NCBI GenBank assembly: GCA_017510825.1
Contig: JAFWMA010000019.1
Span: 57,100 to 121,099, forward strand
Source: Clostridia bacterium
GTDB taxonomy: Bacteria; Bacillota; Clostridia; TANB77; CAG-508
DNA: 64,000 nt
Direction: 5' to 3'
Every line of letters starts with the position of its first letter. The stretch's first letter is position 1. The notes beneath the pieces are model-generated. The model saw nothing but the letters and a program-made list of their open reading frames with translations, searched no databases and had not been told where the DNA came from. Positions 45,080-54,643 of this stretch are shown here, piece by piece. The position numbers and the translations under genes were made by a program.

Positions 45080-47146
45080 ATGAGTACAAAAAAAGAAGGA
45101 AAATTTAGATTTAATATTATAATTGCTCTAGTATACATTGTAGGAATAATGCTATTAGTTAGATTATTTGATTTGCAAATAGTTAAGGGAGCAGAATATA
45201 GAGAAGAATCAAACACAAGATTAACTAGAGAAACAACACTACTACCAGCAAGAGGAAATATATTGGATTCAAGTGGAAATAAGCTAGTATCAACAGCCAT
45301 TGAATACAATGTGGAAATATACAAAACCAAAATTGAAACTGATGTACTTAATAACTCGTTACTAGCATTTGCAAAAACATTGGAAGAAAACCAAGATAAA
45401 TATGTTGATAACTTTCCAATTACAATAAATCCATTTGCTTTTAAAGAAGGACTTAATGCAGAAACATGGAAAGCTGCGAATAAAATTGATAGTAGCTTTG
45501 ATGCAGAAGGATGTTTCAAATTCTTTAAAGATAGATATAAAGTAACAAATGAGAATGTTGAAGATGCAAGAAGAATAATAACATTAAGATATGCAATAGA
45601 ACAAAATGGATACAGCAATACAAAAGCAGTGCAATTGGCAGCAAATGTTAGTAATACATCATTTGCAAAAATAAATGAGATGAGTACAAGCTTCCCAGGA
45701 ATTAGTACTTATATTCAACCTAAAGTAGCATACCCATATGGAAGTTTAGCATCACACATTTTAGGATATGTTGGAACAATTAATACATCTGAACTTGAAA
45801 AAAATCCAGATTATAGTCAAAACGACAGTATAGGAAAAACTGGAATAGAAAAAGTTTTCGAACAATATTTAAAAGGTAAAAAAGGAATTAAACAAGTTGA
45901 TATATCAGTTGATGGAGTTGTTACAGATGAGTATGTATCAGAAGAAGCTGAAGCAGGAAGCAATGTAGTACTAACAATTGATGCTGACTTACAAAGAGCT
46001 ACAGAAGAAGCCTTACAAAACAATATAATGGATATGCAAAATGGTGTTTTGGCAGATGCAACAACTGCAGATGTTGGAGCAGCCGTAGTAATAAACGTCA
46101 AGACTGGAGAAATACTTGCAATGGCCAGCTATCCAAATTACGAACCAACACACTTTATTGGAGGAATCAGTAGCGAAAACTGGAATAACTATTTAAACGA
46201 CGAAAGACATCCACTTACAAATAAAGCAATATCAGACCAATCAGCACCTGGATCTACATTTAAAATGGTAACAGCAATAGCAGGCCTAAATAGTGGAGCA
46301 ATTAATACTGGAACAAGAATAAATGACACAGGAAGATACACTTACTATAGAGATTACCAACCATACTGCTGGAATAGAGGAGGCCACGGCTGGCAAAATG
46401 TTACTCAAGCAATAGAGCATTCATGCAACTACTTCTTCTATGAAACAGGAAGAAGAGCAGGAATTGAAGAACTTGAAAAAGTTGCAAAAGCATTTGGATT
46501 AGGACAAAAAACAGGAGTCGAGCTTCCAGATGAAATTGCAGGAGTGCTATCATGCCCGGATGTGGATTCAGAATGGACAGGAGGAAAAACAATACAAACA
46601 GCAATTGGACAATTATATAATGACTTTACTCCACTCCAAATGGCTAAATACACAGCAATGATTGCAAATGGAGGCAAGAATTTAGATGTATCCATAGTAA
46701 AATCTATTGAAAAAGCTGATGGAACTCAAGTTTCAAGAAATGAAATAGAAAGTTATGTAAATCAAGTACTAAAAGTTAATGGAAATAGTGGAGAAGATAT
46801 AGAATTTGATGAAAACAATCTAAATGCTATAAAGGAAGGCATGAGAGGAGTTACAAGCGACGATGGAGGTACAGCATTTGCATATTTCAAAGATTTTAAC
46901 ATCGAAATAGGAGGAAAAACTGGATCAGCATCTACAAATACTAGCGGAAATGCAAACGCATGGTTCGTCGGATTCGCACCATTTAATGATCCTGAAATAG
47001 CTGTTGCAGTATTTGTAAAAAATGGACAACATGGTGGATACACAGCACCTGCAGCAAGAGAAATATTTGCCCAATACTTAGGAATGAACGCATCCTCTAT
47101 AAATGAGGATATGACTGCAATAAACGAGTGGCAAACAGTAACATAA
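45080..47146 (+). CDS. mrdA: Penicillin-binding protein 2 (elongasome transpeptidase)
   Basis: A 688-residue class B PBP with an N-terminal membrane anchor (IIIALVYIVGIMLLVRLFDLQIV), the dimerisation region (RETTLLPARGNILDSSGNKLV), and a transpeptidase domain whose motifs are STFK (SAPGSTFKMVTA), SCN (EHSCNYFFYETG) and KTGS (GGKTGSASTN). It crosslinks peptidoglycan during side-wall growth together with the MreBCD proteins. Starts after AGGAGG. Confidence 0.95.
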   Translation: MSTKKEGKFRFNIIIALVYIVGIMLLVRLFDLQIVKGAEYREESNTRLTRETTLLPARGNILDSSGNKLVSTAIEYNVEIYKTKIETDVLNNSLLAFAKTLEENQDKYVDNFPITINPFAFKEGLNAETWKAANKIDSSFDAEGCFKFFKDRYKVTNENVEDARRIITLRYAIEQNGYSNTKAVQLAANVSNTSFAKINEMSTSFPGISTYIQPKVAYPYGSLASHILGYVGTINTSELEKNPDYSQNDSIGKTGIEKVFEQYLKGKKGIKQVDISVDGVVTDEYVSEEAEAGSNVVLTIDADLQRATEEALQNNIMDMQNGVLADATTADVGAAVVINVKTGEILAMASYPNYEPTHFIGGISSENWNNYLNDERHPLTNKAISDQSAPGSTFKMVTAIAGLNSGAINTGTRINDTGRYTYYRDYQPYCWNRGGHGWQNVTQAIEHSCNYFFYETGRRAGIEELEKVAKAFGLGQKTGVELPDEIAGVLSCPDVDSEWTGGKTIQTAIGQLYNDFTPLQMAKYTAMIANGGKNLDVSIVKSIEKADGTQVSRNEIESYVNQVLKVNGNSGEDIEFDENNLNAIKEGMRGVTSDDGGTAFAYFKDFNIEIGGKTGSASTNTSGNANAWFVGFAPFNDPEIAVAVFVKNGQHGGYTAPAAREIFAQYLGMNASSINEDMTAINEWQTVT

Positions 47147-47169
47147 TTAATAATTGAAAGGACAACAGT

Positions 47170-47796
47170 ATGAATAATAATAATAATGTAATAACAATTC
47201 TCTCAAATAACAGAAACATAGTCATAAGAATAAAAGACAGTGCAACAAATGCTGAAATAAAAAAAGAATTAAAAGACAAATTATCACAACTAAAAAAATT
47301 CTACAAAGAGGAAAAAAATCCAATTTTAGTTACAGGAAAAATGCTAAAAACTGCAGAAATAAACGACATACAAAAAATAATTAAAAAAGCAATAAACGTA
47401 GAAGTTGAATTTGACAGTCCTAGAACACTAGGATTACATGGAATAAAAAAACAATACAGAAAAGAGATTGCAACATCAGAAACAAAGTTTTATAAAACAT
47501 CAGTTAGGTCAGGGCAAAAAATTGAATTTGAAGGAAGTATAATAATATTAGGAGATGTAAACGACGGAGCAGAAGTAATAGCAGAAGACAACATAGTTGT
47601 TTTAGGGCACCTTAGAGGAATGGCACATGCTGGAGCAAAAGGAAATATGGATGCAATAATAGCAGCCCATATGATCGACTCACCACAAATAAGAATTGGA
47701 ACTGTAATAAAAGAAAGAGACAGAGAAGAAATAGAAACACAGTTTTATTCATATGCATATGTAAATGAAGAACAAGAAATTGAAATGGGACATTAA
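47170..47796 (+). CDS. minC: Septum site-determining protein MinC
   Basis: A 208-residue inhibitor of FtsZ ring assembly. The C-terminal beta-helix is clear: KTSVRSGQKIEFEGSIIILGDVNDGAEVIAEDNIVVLGHLRGMAHAGAKGN. The N-terminal ~90 residues are the variable FtsZ-binding domain. In many Clostridia minD and minE follow immediately; here a terminator and the convergent pgsA follow, so minDE must be elsewhere or absent. Confidence 0.92.
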   Translation: MNNNNNVITILSNNRNIVIRIKDSATNAEIKKELKDKLSQLKKFYKEEKNPILVTGKMLKTAEINDIQKIIKKAINVEVEFDSPRTLGLHGIKKQYRKEIATSETKFYKTSVRSGQKIEFEGSIIILGDVNDGAEVIAEDNIVVLGHLRGMAHAGAKGNMDAIIAAHMIDSPQIRIGTVIKERDREEIETQFYSYAYVNEEQEIEMGH

Positions 47797-47808
47797 AATA
47801 TATAGTTC

Positions 47809-47844
47809 AAAAAACGACATACATTTTTATGTATGTCGTTTTTT
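47809..47844 (+). terminator. Terminator of the mre-min operon
   Basis: AAAAAACGACATACAT and ATGTATGTCGTTTTTT form a perfect 16-bp stem with a TTTT loop. It can work in both directions. Confidence 0.92.
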
Positions 47845-47914
47845 ATATAAAAGGTCCGCTATTGTTCTAACATTAAAAGTCTTCAAAATCTACATTGTAG
47901 CTTTTTAAAAATAA

Positions 47915-48487
47915 TTAATCCTTAGGTTCACTAAAAGTAGTTTGCTTTAATTCTTCTTTATTAGGTAAATAACCTCTGCGATAAAAGTAGTTAATATACA
48001 TAATTAAAGAAAACACAGCCAAAGCAACAGCTAAACCATAAAAGTACAAATCGAAATGATATAAATTATATTTACTAACTATACATGAACTAACAACAGC
48101 CAAGTAAATAATTACAGTTGTGAATTTTCCATACCATTTACTTGATACAACAAGTTTTTTTCCGTATAAAAACGAAGCACCAGCAATCATTATAGATTCT
48201 TTAAATATCAAAGTTACTATTATCCAAATTGGAATTATGCCTTTAGCAGTTAAAGTTAAAAGAACAGATAGTTGAGTACATTTATCAGCTAAAGGGTCCA
48301 TAAGTTTACCAAAATCAGAAATCGCATTATATTTTCTAGCAATAATGCCATCCAAAACATCAGTAAAAGCAGATAAGCTAAATAATACTAAAGCTAAAAG
48401 ATAATTATCAAGAACCAATGCCATAATAATGAATGGTATAAAAATAAATCTTACTATAGTTAAAAAGTTTGGTACATGTTTTATCAT
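47915..48487 (-). CDS. pgsA: CDP-diacylglycerol--glycerol-3-phosphate 3-phosphatidyltransferase
   Basis: A ~190-residue membrane enzyme making phosphatidylglycerol-phosphate. The CDP-alcohol phosphotransferase motif is complete: DVLDGIIAR, eight residues, GKLMDPLADK. Several membrane helices follow. I choose the ATG at 48487 (MIKHVPNFLTIVRF); a TTG at 48499 overlaps the GAAAGGA site. It lies in the same orientation as clpE, 63 bases downstream of it. Confidence 0.92.
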   Translation of the reverse strand: MIKHVPNFLTIVRFIFIPFIIMALVLDNYLLALVLFSLSAFTDVLDGIIARKYNAISDFGKLMDPLADKCTQLSVLLTLTAKGIIPIWIIVTLIFKESIMIAGASFLYGKKLVVSSKWYGKFTTVIIYLAVVSSCIVSKYNLYHFDLYFYGLAVALAVFSLIMYINYFYRRGYLPNKEELKQTTFSEPKD

Positions 48488-48550
48488 TAAAAAAATCAAT
48501 CCTTTCCCGATTCTCTCAAAAGCCCTAATAAGGTAAAAATAAAGTCAAAA

Positions 48551-50902
48551 TTACTTCTTAGCTTTAAAAGTTAGCTTATCATTACCAATATCTATATAAA
48601 TCTTTTGACCATTTTTTAAAGTACCTCTTAAAATCATATCAGATAATTCATCCTCAATAAATCTTTCTATTGTTCTTCTTAAAGGTCTAGCACCATATTT
48701 TATATCAGTACCCTTCTTTAGCAAAAAAGCTTTAGCTTCATCCGTAATAAACATTATAATATTTCTATCATAAAGAACATTTTGAGTATCATTTAACATC
48801 AAGTCAACAATTTGCTTAAGTTGATCTTCATTTAACGAATCAAAAACTACAATTTCATCAACTCTATTAAGAAACTCAGGCCTAAAAGATGAACGAAGAG
48901 TATCTATAATTTTATTCTTTTTAAGTTCAGAAGCTGAACCAAAACCAATAGAATTCATATTCTGATTTGAACCAGCATTAGAAGTCATAATTATTATAGT
49001 ATTTTCAAAATTAACTGTATTCCCTTGAGCATCAGTTAATCTACCGTCATCTAACACTTGTAATAACATATTAAAAACATCAGGATGAGCCTTTTCAATT
49101 TCATCAAGTAAAACTATTGAATATGGATGTCTCTTAACTTTTTCTGTAAGCTGACCTGCATCATCATAGCCAACATATCCTGGAGGAGCACCTATTAATT
49201 TAGCAGTAGAATTACTCTCCATATATTCGGACATATCAACCCTAATAATTGATTCTTCACTTCCAAACATTTCACATGATAAAGCTTTTGCAAGCTCAGT
49301 TTTACCAACACCAGTAGGGCCAACAAATATAAAAGAAGGAGGTCTTTTTGTACTTTTTAACCCTGCTCTATTTCTACGAATTGCTCTAGAAACAGCTTCA
49401 ACAGCTTCATTTTGCCCTATAATTCTTTGGTGTAAATTTTCCTCAAGATTCAATAACTTTTGAGTTTCCTCTTCAGTAATTTTTTGAACAGGTATCTTAG
49501 TCCAATGCTCAATAACTCTTGCAACATCTTCAACAGTTAATTGTTGAGGAGTCATTTTTGACTCAATAGCTCTTATTTCATCTATTAAATTACATTCTTG
49601 CATTTTCAATTCTGCAGCTTTTTTATAGTCATCAGTTGAATCAGCATTAGCAGCCTCTTCTTTTAATTCTTGGACATCAGATAATTTATTCTTCAAAACT
49701 TCTAATTTATATAATTCTTTATTATTAAGATTTATTCTAGAACACGCTTCATCTAATATATCAATAGCTTTATCAGGTAAAAATCTGTCATGAATATACT
49801 TTTCAGACATTTTAACAAGCTTATCAATTACATCATTAGAAATTTTTACTTTGTGATAATCCTCATAGTACTTTTTAATACCTTTAAGAATATCAATACT
49901 ATCTTGAACATCAGGCTCCTCAACCATAACAGGTTGAAAACGTCTTTCTAGAGCAGAGTCTTTTTCAATATGTTTTCTATACTCAGTCAAAGTTGTTGTT
50001 CCAATCATTTGAATGGAGCCATCAGCTAAAGAAGGCTTCAAAATATTTGCAGCATTCATAGTGTGATCTGCATCACCAGCTCCAATAATATTATGAATCT
50101 CATCAATAACTAAAATAACATTACCATCAGCCTTACATTCATCAATAATAGATTTCATTCTAGCTTCAAATTGACCTCTAAATTGAGTACCAGCAACTAT
50201 TGCAGTCATATCTAATAAATAAACTTCTTTTTTTAACAGTTTTGCAGGAACATTGCCTTGCACAATTCTAATAGCTAGACCTTGAGCAATAGCTGTTTTT
50301 CCAACACCAGGTTCACCAATTAAACATGGATTGTTCTTAGTTCTTCTATTTAACACTTGAACAATTCTCGCAATTTCTTTATCTCTACCAATTACCTTAT
50401 CCAAAGCACCATTACGAGCTTTATTTGTAAGATTTGTACCAAAAGAATCTAAGAATTTTCTCCTTTTAGTTTTTACATTTTTTTCTGTCTTTACAGCCTT
50501 CTTCTGAGAAGAACGACTATTAGTGTTTTGACCATTAGATGACTGATTTCCATTAAACATATTAGAAAAAATTGATCCTAAAGGAATAGCAAATCCCATT
50601 GGTTTATTAACACCATCAATATCATCGCCAGACACATTAATTGAATCAACAGCACTTTGGTAATCATCTGGATTAATATCGTCCATTGAAAAGTTAGATG
50701 ATAAATCTTTAATCATACTTGATATTTGAGACTCCATATTTGCTAAATCATCTTCAGAAAGTTTATTTAGCTCACTTAAGTTTGATAGTCCTCTTTTTTT
50801 TGCACAAGAATAGCAATATCCAATTTTTTCAATTTTTCCATCTTTATTTTCTTTATCAATAAATACTACAGCAGTATTTTTTTTACATTCTACACATATC
50901 AT
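48551..50902 (-). CDS. clpE: ClpE-like Hsp100 ATPase
   Basis: A 783-residue AAA+ unfoldase for ClpP. It begins with a zinc finger (MICVECKK ... YCYSCAKK) instead of the double Clp-N repeat, the mark of ClpE. Domain 1 has GEPGVGKT and VILVIDEIHNIIGAG; a coiled middle domain (~390-450) carries a UVR-like KKAAELKMQECNLIDEI; domain 2 has GPTGVGKT and VLLDEIEKAHPDVFN, followed by the D2-small region GARPLRRTIERF. No CtsR gene or CIRCE is seen nearby. The N-terminal linker (~90-150) is Ser/Asn-rich. Confidence 0.92.
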   Translation of the reverse strand: MICVECKKNTAVVFIDKENKDGKIEKIGYCYSCAKKRGLSNLSELNKLSEDDLANMESQISSMIKDLSSNFSMDDINPDDYQSAVDSINVSGDDIDGVNKPMGFAIPLGSIFSNMFNGNQSSNGQNTNSRSSQKKAVKTEKNVKTKRRKFLDSFGTNLTNKARNGALDKVIGRDKEIARIVQVLNRRTKNNPCLIGEPGVGKTAIAQGLAIRIVQGNVPAKLLKKEVYLLDMTAIVAGTQFRGQFEARMKSIIDECKADGNVILVIDEIHNIIGAGDADHTMNAANILKPSLADGSIQMIGTTTLTEYRKHIEKDSALERRFQPVMVEEPDVQDSIDILKGIKKYYEDYHKVKISNDVIDKLVKMSEKYIHDRFLPDKAIDILDEACSRINLNNKELYKLEVLKNKLSDVQELKEEAANADSTDDYKKAAELKMQECNLIDEIRAIESKMTPQQLTVEDVARVIEHWTKIPVQKITEEETQKLLNLEENLHQRIIGQNEAVEAVSRAIRRNRAGLKSTKRPPSFIFVGPTGVGKTELAKALSCEMFGSEESIIRVDMSEYMESNSTAKLIGAPPGYVGYDDAGQLTEKVKRHPYSIVLLDEIEKAHPDVFNMLLQVLDDGRLTDAQGNTVNFENTIIIMTSNAGSNQNMNSIGFGSASELKKNKIIDTLRSSFRPEFLNRVDEIVVFDSLNEDQLKQIVDLMLNDTQNVLYDRNIIMFITDEAKAFLLKKGTDIKYGARPLRRTIERFIEDELSDMILRGTLKNGQKIYIDIGNDKLTFKAKK

Positions 50903-51033
50903 AAAAATAATTTCTCCAATCTTTCTATATTTTACTCTAAAAAAGCAATTTAGTCAACAATTGATAAAATATACTTGTTAAATAAAACTATAAGTGTTAT
51001 AATATTTTATATGAAGAACGAAAGGATAAAAGT

Positions 51034-51894
51034 ATGAATAAAACGGTTAGATACATTCTATATTTCGTTATACTAGCAATATGCATTATGGCAGTATTTA
51101 TCGGAGTATATAATATGGAATTAGCAAAAGCAGAAAAAGAAAGTGAAATATTAAATAATCAAACAGAAGTAAGTATAATAAACGAAACAGAAACTACTGC
51201 AGATAAATTCAAAGACTTATTTAGTAATGATTTTTTCTCATCAAACTACAACGAATCAAAAATTTCAAAACTGTACACAGATAGACCATTAGTTTTTGCT
51301 GAAAGCCAAAACACAGAAAAAGATGGACAATACAAGATTGATGCATATTTACCAATAATAAACATAAATTCAGAAACTGCAATAAAATATAATAATGACA
51401 CAATAGCAAACTTTGGAGAAAGGGCAAAAACTCTAATGAATTCACCAACAACCAAAGGCTACACAATATATGATACAAGCTTCACAGGGTATATAAACAA
51501 TAATATATTATCTGTTGCTATAATGGGGTCAATAAAAGAAGGAAACAATGCACAAAGAGTTTTAATAAAATCATATAACTACAATCTAGACACAGGAAAA
51601 GAAGTTCCAATTTCAGAAGTTCTAAGTCAAAAAGGAATCGACCCAACATTAGTAAATAATAAAATAAAAACTGAAATAAAAGAAGCAATAGAACATGCTG
51701 AAATAGTATCACAAACAGGATATGAAGTATATAAAAGAAACACAGATGATGAAATGTATGATGTAAAAAATGTAAATAATTATATAATAGGACCTGAGGG
51801 AATAATTTACATTGTATACGCATATGGAAATACAAACAACACTTCAGAAATGGATGTAATTGAAGTGGGATATGAAGCAAATCAAAATAATTAG
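51034..51894 (+). CDS. DUF3298/RsiV-like membrane-anchored protein
   Basis: A 286-residue protein with an N-terminal membrane anchor (YILYFVILAICIMAVFIGVYNM) and an extracytoplasmic domain containing the DUF4163/DUF3298 pattern (DAYLPIININSETAIKYNNDTIANF; NLDTGKEVPISEVL; IIGPEGIIYIVYAYG). In RsiV this fold binds lysozyme and controls a sigma factor; no sigma factor gene is adjacent, so here it is probably a stand-alone envelope protein. It starts after GAAAGGAT and leads a run with the next two genes. Confidence 0.75.
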   Translation: MNKTVRYILYFVILAICIMAVFIGVYNMELAKAEKESEILNNQTEVSIINETETTADKFKDLFSNDFFSSNYNESKISKLYTDRPLVFAESQNTEKDGQYKIDAYLPIININSETAIKYNNDTIANFGERAKTLMNSPTTKGYTIYDTSFTGYINNNILSVAIMGSIKEGNNAQRVLIKSYNYNLDTGKEVPISEVLSQKGIDPTLVNNKIKTEIKEAIEHAEIVSQTGYEVYKRNTDDEMYDVKNVNNYIIGPEGIIYIVYAYGNTNNTSEMDVIEVGYEANQNN

Positions 51895-51903
51895 GAGAAG
51901 AAT

Positions 51904-52974
51904 ATGACAAAAGAAGAATTAAAAAACTATTTAACAGAAAAAGGGGCATCAACTGTACTAATGCAAAAACCTGCCATAATGGAGAGAATCTATTCATGTT
52001 TTGACATCGATAGTGCATATGGATTAATAACAGGAAATTTTTACGAAACAATTAAAAGTTTGCCTGAGGCGATAACAGTAGACCAAGAAGGAAATATTAC
52101 AATAAATAGTGGAATAAATACAAGAATTTTTAAACAAGCACCAAATAATGAAGCTATATACATCAATGAAGATAAAAGTGGTTATAGCATCGATGAAGAA
52201 GGAGAATACACGATTGATAAGTATGGAATGGATAAAGCATACTCAAATGGTTCAGATCATATAGCAAAAAGAGAAGAAAATGGAACAGTAGAAATTGATG
52301 GAGTGAAAGTTGCAGACAATGGATCTCCAATACTAAATTTATATGATTTAGTAAACTCAAATCAAAAAAAAGCATGGTATAAAAATAAAACAGAAATTAC
52401 AAATAATTATCCAACAACAAAAGAATGGTATATACGAAAAGAAAAGCAAGTAAAAGGAAAACAAAATGAACAAAAACAAAGCAAACAAGGAGAACAAGAA
52501 CATAAGCTAAACTATAAGCAAAAGAATGAAACAAGTTTACTAGAATCTCAAAATTATGAATTAATAAAAGAAAATGCTGAATTAAAAAGACCTTTAGTAC
52601 CTAAAGAACAAGTTGAAGAACTTAAAATAGAAAAAAGAAGAAGTGAGATTGAAAGAAACATTTACAAAGAACAAGTTAAAGAACAAAAAAACAAAAATTC
52701 CCAATTGACACAACTATTTCAAGAGCAAACAAATAAGAATCAAAGATTAGAAGAAGAAAATGAAAAACAAAAACAAGAGATTCAAAGTTTGAAAGAAAGA
52801 AATTATAAATTACAAACAATGCTAAAGCAAACCTTAGACTTTTGCGAAAGCGTACGAAACAGCTTTTTAGGAAGATTTTTTTTCGGAAGCAAATTAAAGC
52901 AACTTCCAGCTGGGTCACAAACTAAACAACAAACAAGATCAATTCAAAATAAAGAAGAACATATAGATAAATAA
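51904..52974 (+). CDS. Hypothetical coiled-coil protein
   Basis: A 356-residue soluble protein I do not recognise. The N-terminal ~180 residues form a compact domain (MTKEELKNYLTEKGASTVLMQKPAIMERIY ... DGVKVADNGSPILNLYDLVN); residues ~190-330 are a Lys/Glu/Gln-rich coiled coil, followed by a short polar tail. It starts nine bases after the DUF3298 gene (GGAGAAG) and 13 bases before the next gene, so the three probably form an operon. Confidence 0.6.
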   Translation: MTKEELKNYLTEKGASTVLMQKPAIMERIYSCFDIDSAYGLITGNFYETIKSLPEAITVDQEGNITINSGINTRIFKQAPNNEAIYINEDKSGYSIDEEGEYTIDKYGMDKAYSNGSDHIAKREENGTVEIDGVKVADNGSPILNLYDLVNSNQKKAWYKNKTEITNNYPTTKEWYIRKEKQVKGKQNEQKQSKQGEQEHKLNYKQKNETSLLESQNYELIKENAELKRPLVPKEQVEELKIEKRRSEIERNIYKEQVKEQKNKNSQLTQLFQEQTNKNQRLEEENEKQKQEIQSLKERNYKLQTMLKQTLDFCESVRNSFLGRFFFGSKLKQLPAGSQTKQQTRSIQNKEEHIDK

Positions 52975-52987
52975 TGGTGGTGATAAT

Positions 52988-53962
52988 ATGAATGAAAAAG
53001 ATATTATTCAAAAAATAAGAAGTTTAAAAGATAAAGATTCTGAAAGATGGATAGAAAAAAGAATAGAATTATTAGAAAAAAACGAAAATAATAACATTTT
53101 AGGTGATTATAATATAAAAAATAAAAACATTGAAACTAGTTTTATTCCAAAAAACAAAATAATTAAAAATAACAGTTTTAATATGATGCCATTTAAAATG
53201 GATACTATTGACTATCTAGAAGACATTGTAAAAGATATCCAATATGCAGATGAAGAATTAATTTCAAACAATAATTACATTATTCATATAATCCAATGCA
53301 AAATAATCAACTACTTTGGGTTACATGGAGTAGAAGAGAGCAGAAACGATTTATTTAAAGAAAAAAGAAACGAAGCACTATCAATAACAGATTTTAAAAA
53401 GAATTTAACTGCTATGAGTTTAGAAAGAAGCGTAATGGCACAGAATATATTAACATTTTTAGGATTCGATTCAATTTTAAATTATGGATTAATAACCAGT
53501 GAAAGCAACAATCACGAAGAACAACATGCATATAACTGCATTCTTAACAATGGAATGGCATTGTTAATAGACTTTACAACACCAAGTAATTTAGATGGAC
53601 AGTATTATATTCCATCATGTTTCGCAATAGGAGGAGAACAACTACAAGGATTTTTAGATGGACAAACACAAATAGAATTTGGACATAAAGACTATTATAC
53701 AAAAGATAATGAGATACAAGAATATGAAACAAAAATGATATATTCATCAAATCCAATAATAGAAAATCAAGAACAAGAATTCACACAAGAAAGCAAAGAA
53801 GAAGTATTAGAAAATATTAAAGAAGAAAACAAAGAAACAAAACAAGAAGAAACGAGGATGACATTAGTACCAAAAGCAAAATGGTATCAAAAAATTGTAG
53901 ATTTCTTCAAAAAATTATTCAAAAGAAACAAAAAAGACGAACAAAAACTACTATCAAATTAG
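52988..53962 (+). CDS. Hypothetical protein with degenerate transglutaminase-like core
   Basis: A 324-residue protein. Residues ~100-215 resemble a transglutaminase/papain-like core: a helix MSLERSVMAQNILTFLGFDS, then EEQHAYNCIL with a candidate His, and LLIDFTTPS with a candidate Asp; the expected Cys at the helix start is Arg/Ser, so it may be inactive. An acidic linker (~245-285) leads to a basic amphipathic end (KAKWYQKIVDFFKKLFKRNKK) that could bind membrane. It starts after GGTGGTGAT in the same run as the coiled-coil gene. Confidence 0.55.
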   Translation: MNEKDIIQKIRSLKDKDSERWIEKRIELLEKNENNNILGDYNIKNKNIETSFIPKNKIIKNNSFNMMPFKMDTIDYLEDIVKDIQYADEELISNNNYIIHIIQCKIINYFGLHGVEESRNDLFKEKRNEALSITDFKKNLTAMSLERSVMAQNILTFLGFDSILNYGLITSESNNHEEQHAYNCILNNGMALLIDFTTPSNLDGQYYIPSCFAIGGEQLQGFLDGQTQIEFGHKDYYTKDNEIQEYETKMIYSSNPIIENQEQEFTQESKEEVLENIKEENKETKQEETRMTLVPKAKWYQKIVDFFKKLFKRNKKDEQKLLSN

Positions 53963-53970
53963 AATAATGA

Positions 53971-54023
53971 AAAATAGGAATAGGCTGAAAAAAATAATTA
54001 CCAAGACCAATTCCTATTTTTTT
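53971..54023. terminator. Terminator between the hypothetical operon and the NUDIX gene
   Basis: AAAATAGGAAT and ATTCCTATTTT pair, with further partial pairing inside and a T-run after. It may serve both convergent genes. Confidence 0.7.
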
Positions 54024-54045
54024 ATTTAATATTATTTTGAAAAAA

Positions 54046-54471
54046 CTAAGTACTCTGTTTATTAATAAAATCAATAACAATAGACTTATTTTTTTCCCAT
54101 ATATCAATCAAATTATCATAAGATAACAAATCAGAAACTTTATCAATATCAACCCATTTCAAATTTTCAATATCTTCTGGAGCAATTATTTTATCGGTTG
54201 GTCCATCATCAACTAAAAGATAAAAATAAACCTCACAATCTTCTCCACTAGGAGTTCTGTATTTATTAATTGCAACCTCCTTTTCTGAAATTGGACTACA
54301 CTTTCTTAAAGTTTCCTCTTCAGTTTCTCTAATTGCACACTCAAGTAAAGTCTCACCTTCTTCAAGATGACCTTTTGGAAACGAATAGTCATCCAACTCA
54401 TATCTATAAACCAAACCAATTTTCTTGTTCTCTAAATTTATTAAAAAAGAACCACCTTTTTGTGTTGCCAT
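54046..54471 (-). CDS. NUDIX hydrolase
   Basis: A ~141-residue pyrophosphohydrolase. The Nudix box is complete: GHLEEGETLLECAIRETEEET. It begins MATQKGGSFLINLENKKIGLVYRYELDDYSFPKG. The start at 54471 follows GGAGG at a good distance; an upstream in-frame start at 54498 has no site. Substrate unknown; the type resembles Ap4A or (d)NTP-derivative hydrolases. Confidence 0.9.
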   Translation of the reverse strand: MATQKGGSFLINLENKKIGLVYRYELDDYSFPKGHLEEGETLLECAIRETEEETLRKCSPISEKEVAINKYRTPSGEDCEVYFYLLVDDGPTDKIIAPEDIENLKWVDIDKVSDLLSYDNLIDIWEKNKSIVIDFINKQST

Positions 54472-54643
54472 TATAAAACCTCCTACAAAAAATATCAATT
54501 ATATTATGATACATATAAATTAAAAAGTCAAGATACACTCCGCATATAATTACACAAAAAAAGACAGTAAATATGTATAAAAAAACATAATTATGTGATA
54601 TAATAAACTCAACAAAAAGAATTAATAGAAAGGAGAGATTAAT

